A stretch of 50,701 bases of DNA from Burkholderiales bacterium (GTDB lineage: Bacteria; Pseudomonadota; Gammaproteobacteria; Burkholderiales; Burkholderiaceae_C): contig JABEVE010000046.1 of NCBI GenBank assembly GCA_013044035.1, positions 1-50,701 of the forward strand, read 5' to 3'. Position numbers and translations under genes: made by a program. How positions within the stretch are numbered: the first letter of the stretch is position 1; each line of letters opens with the position of its first letter. The notes beneath the pieces were generated by a model. It was not told the origin of the DNA and ran no database searches. It saw only the letters and a program-made list of their open reading frames with translations. Below, piece after piece: positions 48,666 to 50,701 of the stretch.

Positions 48666-48871
48666 GGTCTGATCGGGTTGGGGACACACGATGCAAAAAC
48701 GGCTGAGCGCGCCTGGCGGGACATGCTGGGTGCTTGAATCTGCGCGATGTTATTGATGACGTAATGAGTGTAAGGACAATGTGTGATGAATGGGGTGAAT
48801 CGGGCGTGGCTTGCGGCTCTGGCGACCTCCAGCTCGCGATGCATGGCCACCCGCGGGCAGGCTGAATGACG

Positions 48872-48891
48872 AATCGAACGATCGTTCGATT
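48872..48891. promoter_or_regulatory. 20-bp perfect palindrome, TetR-type operator
   Basis: AATCGAACGATCGTTCGATT is its own reverse complement. It overlaps the predicted -35 box of the ETF-ubiquinone oxidoreductase gene and has the size and symmetry of a TetR-family operator. The regulator is not in the window. Confidence 0.65.
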
Positions 48892-48913
48892 TCCGCAAAC
48901 ACGGCTCTACAAT
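48885..48913 (+). promoter_or_regulatory. Predicted sigma-70 promoter of ETF-ubiquinone oxidoreductase gene
   Basis: TTCGAT (48885-48890) and TACAAT (48908-48913) are spaced by 17 bases. The -35 lies inside the right half of the 20-bp palindrome, a classical position for repression. The leader to the ATG is about 45 bases. Confidence 0.55.
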
Positions 48914-48963
48914 ATTGTTCGAGATGGCGCATCAATCGCCAGCGCATCATCCAGGAGACAGGC

Positions 48964-50637
48964 ATGACATCGCAGCAACTGCTGGACCAGTACGGCCCGC
49001 GCGAGGCCATGGATTACGACGTGGTGGTGGTGGGTGGTGGTCCCGCAGGGCTGGCCACCGCCATTCGGCTCAAGCAGCTTGCAGCCGAGAAGCGGCAGGA
49101 GATTGCGGTCTGCGTGCTGGAGAAGGGCTCCGAGGCAGGTGCGCACATCCTGTCTGGCGCCATCATGGACCCGAAGGCGCTGACCGAGTTGCTGCCCAAC
49201 TGGAAGGCCGACGGCGCGCCGCTGGACCAGCCGGTGACCGAGGATGCGTTCTGGTTCCTCAGCGCAACCACAGCCAGGCCGACGCCAGCCCTGGTCATGC
49301 CCGACTGTTTCAAGAACCACGGCAACTACATCATCAGCCTGGGCAGCGTGGTGCGCTGGATGGCGCAGCAGGCCGAAGCGCTGGGCGTGGAGATTTTCGC
49401 CGGTTTCCCTGCTGCCGAGGTGCTGTATGACGCCGCCGGCGGGGTGCGCGGCGTGGCCACCGGCAACCTGGGCCTGGGCAAGGACGGGCAGCCGACCGAC
49501 CATTTCCAACTCGGCATGGAGTTGCGCGCCAAGTACACGGTGTTCGCCGAGGGCTCGCGCGGCCAGCTCGGGCGCGAGGTCATTGCCCGTTACGCACTCG
49601 ACGCCGGATGCGACCCGCAGGGCTATGCCATCGGCATCAAGGAGTTGTGGGAAGTCGCCCCCGAGCAAGCCAAGCCGGGCCGGGTGCTGCACACCGCCGG
49701 CTGGCCGCTGGACAGCACGACCTACGGCGGCTCGTTTCTCTATCACCTGCCCGACAATCAGGTGGCGGTGGGCCTGGTGGTGGGGTTGGACTATCGCAAC
49801 CCCTGGCTCAGTCCGTTCGAGGAATTCCAGCGCTTCAAAACCCACCCCGCTATCCGCCCGATTTTCGAGGGTGGCAAGCGCCTTGGCTATGGCGCCCGCG
49901 CGCTCACCGCGGGCGGCATTCTGGCCTTGCCCAGGTTCGTGTTTCCGGGCGGCTGCATGGTCGGTTGCGAGGCTGGTTTTCTCAATGCCTCGCGCATCAA
50001 GGGCAGCCACGCCGCGATCAAGACCGGGATGCTGGCCGCCGAGGCCATTGCCACGGCGCTGGCCGCCGGTCGCAGCGCCGACACCTTAGATGATTACCCA
50101 CGCGCTTTCGAACAATCCTGGCTGCACGCCGAACTCCAGCGCGCGCGCAATTTCAAGCAATGGTTCAAGAAGGGCCGCACGCTGGGCACGCTGATGACCG
50201 GCATCGAGCAATGGCTGCTCAAGGGCCGCATGCCCTGGACCATCCACCGCAAGACGCCGGACTACGTCGCGTTGCAACCGGCCGAAACCATGCCCCGCAT
50301 CGACTACCCCAAGCCCGACGGCAAGCTCACGTTCGACCGGCTTTCCTCTGTTTTCATCAGCAACACCAATCACGAGGAAAACCAACCGCCGCACCTCACG
50401 CTGAAAGATGTCTCGGTGCCGGTGCAAGTCAACCTTGCTCGCTATGCCGGCCCGGAGCAGCGCTATTGCCCGGCGGGCGTGTACGAGTTCATCAAGGGCC
50501 CTGACGGCCGTGACAAGCTGCAGATCAACGCCCAGAACTGCGTGCATTGCAAGACCTGCGACATCAAGGACCCGACCCAGAACATCGTCTGGGTCGCGCC
50601 TGAAGGTGGGGGTGGGCCGAACTACGTCGGCATGTAG
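48964..50637 (+). CDS. Electron transfer flavoprotein-ubiquinone oxidoreductase
   Basis: This 557-residue membrane-associated flavo-iron-sulfur protein passes electrons from ETF (fatty- and amino-acid oxidation) to ubiquinone. The FAD-binding DYDVVVVGGGPAGLATAIRL is near the N-terminus. GCMVGCEAGFLNASRIKGSH marks the second FAD contact. The C-terminal [4Fe-4S] ligands are C502 (RYCPAGVYEF) and C526, C529, C532 (NCVHCKTCDIKDP). AGGAGA lies six bases before the ATG at 48964, which is preferred over the open frame back to 48811. Likely controlled from the overlapping operator and promoter upstream. Confidence 0.95.
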   Translation: MTSQQLLDQYGPREAMDYDVVVVGGGPAGLATAIRLKQLAAEKRQEIAVCVLEKGSEAGAHILSGAIMDPKALTELLPNWKADGAPLDQPVTEDAFWFLSATTARPTPALVMPDCFKNHGNYIISLGSVVRWMAQQAEALGVEIFAGFPAAEVLYDAAGGVRGVATGNLGLGKDGQPTDHFQLGMELRAKYTVFAEGSRGQLGREVIARYALDAGCDPQGYAIGIKELWEVAPEQAKPGRVLHTAGWPLDSTTYGGSFLYHLPDNQVAVGLVVGLDYRNPWLSPFEEFQRFKTHPAIRPIFEGGKRLGYGARALTAGGILALPRFVFPGGCMVGCEAGFLNASRIKGSHAAIKTGMLAAEAIATALAAGRSADTLDDYPRAFEQSWLHAELQRARNFKQWFKKGRTLGTLMTGIEQWLLKGRMPWTIHRKTPDYVALQPAETMPRIDYPKPDGKLTFDRLSSVFISNTNHEENQPPHLTLKDVSVPVQVNLARYAGPEQRYCPAGVYEFIKGPDGRDKLQINAQNCVHCKTCDIKDPTQNIVWVAPEGGGGPNYVGM

Positions 50638-50647
50638 TTCTGCACCT

Positions 50648-50701
50648 GATTGCACGATTGCACGATTGCACGATTGCACGATTGCACGATTGCACGATTG
50701 C
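50648..50701. repeat. Octanucleotide tandem repeat at window edge
   Basis: The 8-bp unit GATTGCAC is repeated six times perfectly plus six bases of a seventh copy, and runs off the end of the window. It starts 11 bp after the stop codon of the ETF-ubiquinone oxidoreductase gene. An 8-bp unit changes reading frame with copy number, but no gene is visible across it here. Confidence 0.95.

Overview
The window looks like chromosome of a GC-rich betaproteobacterium in the order Burkholderiales. A metal-tolerant, Thiomonas-like genus is my best guess, based on overall protein similarity, the dense copper-resistance gene set and the large glycogen operon. The genus is an inference. No rRNA, phage, CRISPR array or intact insertion sequence was seen.

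Positions 1-16,100 are an accessory-looking metal-resistance island. After a cut-off YpsA-like molybdenum-carrier gene comes a rightward module: a CueO-like multicopper oxidase, a P1B-type ATPase with an unusual CPD motif, a DUF302 protein, a SHOCT-domain membrane protein and a Spy-like periplasmic protein. Remnants of a DsbD/thioredoxin locus follow. A leftward copA-copB-cupredoxin-secreted protein operon then stands divergent to copRS, with a 40-bp palindrome between them that carries a CusR/CopR-type core. A leftward set with a Tat-lipoprotein molybdopterin oxidoreductase, its cytochrome b and a small Met/Lys-rich secreted protein closes the island.

Positions 16,460-22,360 are a leftward run of small genes: VOC/PhnB, YCII/DGPF, SRPBCC and GST, preceded by panE and an MFS transporter. 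It resembles the gene sets that accompany ECF42 sigma factors, but here the sigma factor survives only as a C-terminal piece fused in frame to a truncated DGPF domain.

Positions 22,620-32,000 hold mixed housekeeping and stress genes: a carboxymuconolactone decarboxylase-like protein, secreted Gly/Pro-rich and Spy-like proteins, a phasin, a DUF1338-dsbB-LLM oxidoreductase operon, tRNA-Pro(TGG), a cupin, a LysE exporter, DUF4404 and an MBL-fold hydrolase.

Positions 32,000-35,530 are a second, classical copper export unit: a CueR-like MerR regulator, a Cu+-ATPase with two metal-binding domains, and a CopZ-like chaperone. The first island handles periplasmic copper (oxidation, binding, outer membrane) and this unit handles cytosolic Cu+ efflux.

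Positions 35,617-50,701 are core genome: tRNA-Arg(TCT); a tightly packed leftward glycogen operon malQ-glgB-glgX-pgm-glgC-glgA-glgP; and a rightward ETF-ubiquinone oxidoreductase with a 20-bp operator-like palindrome over its predicted promoter. An octanucleotide tandem repeat runs off the right edge.
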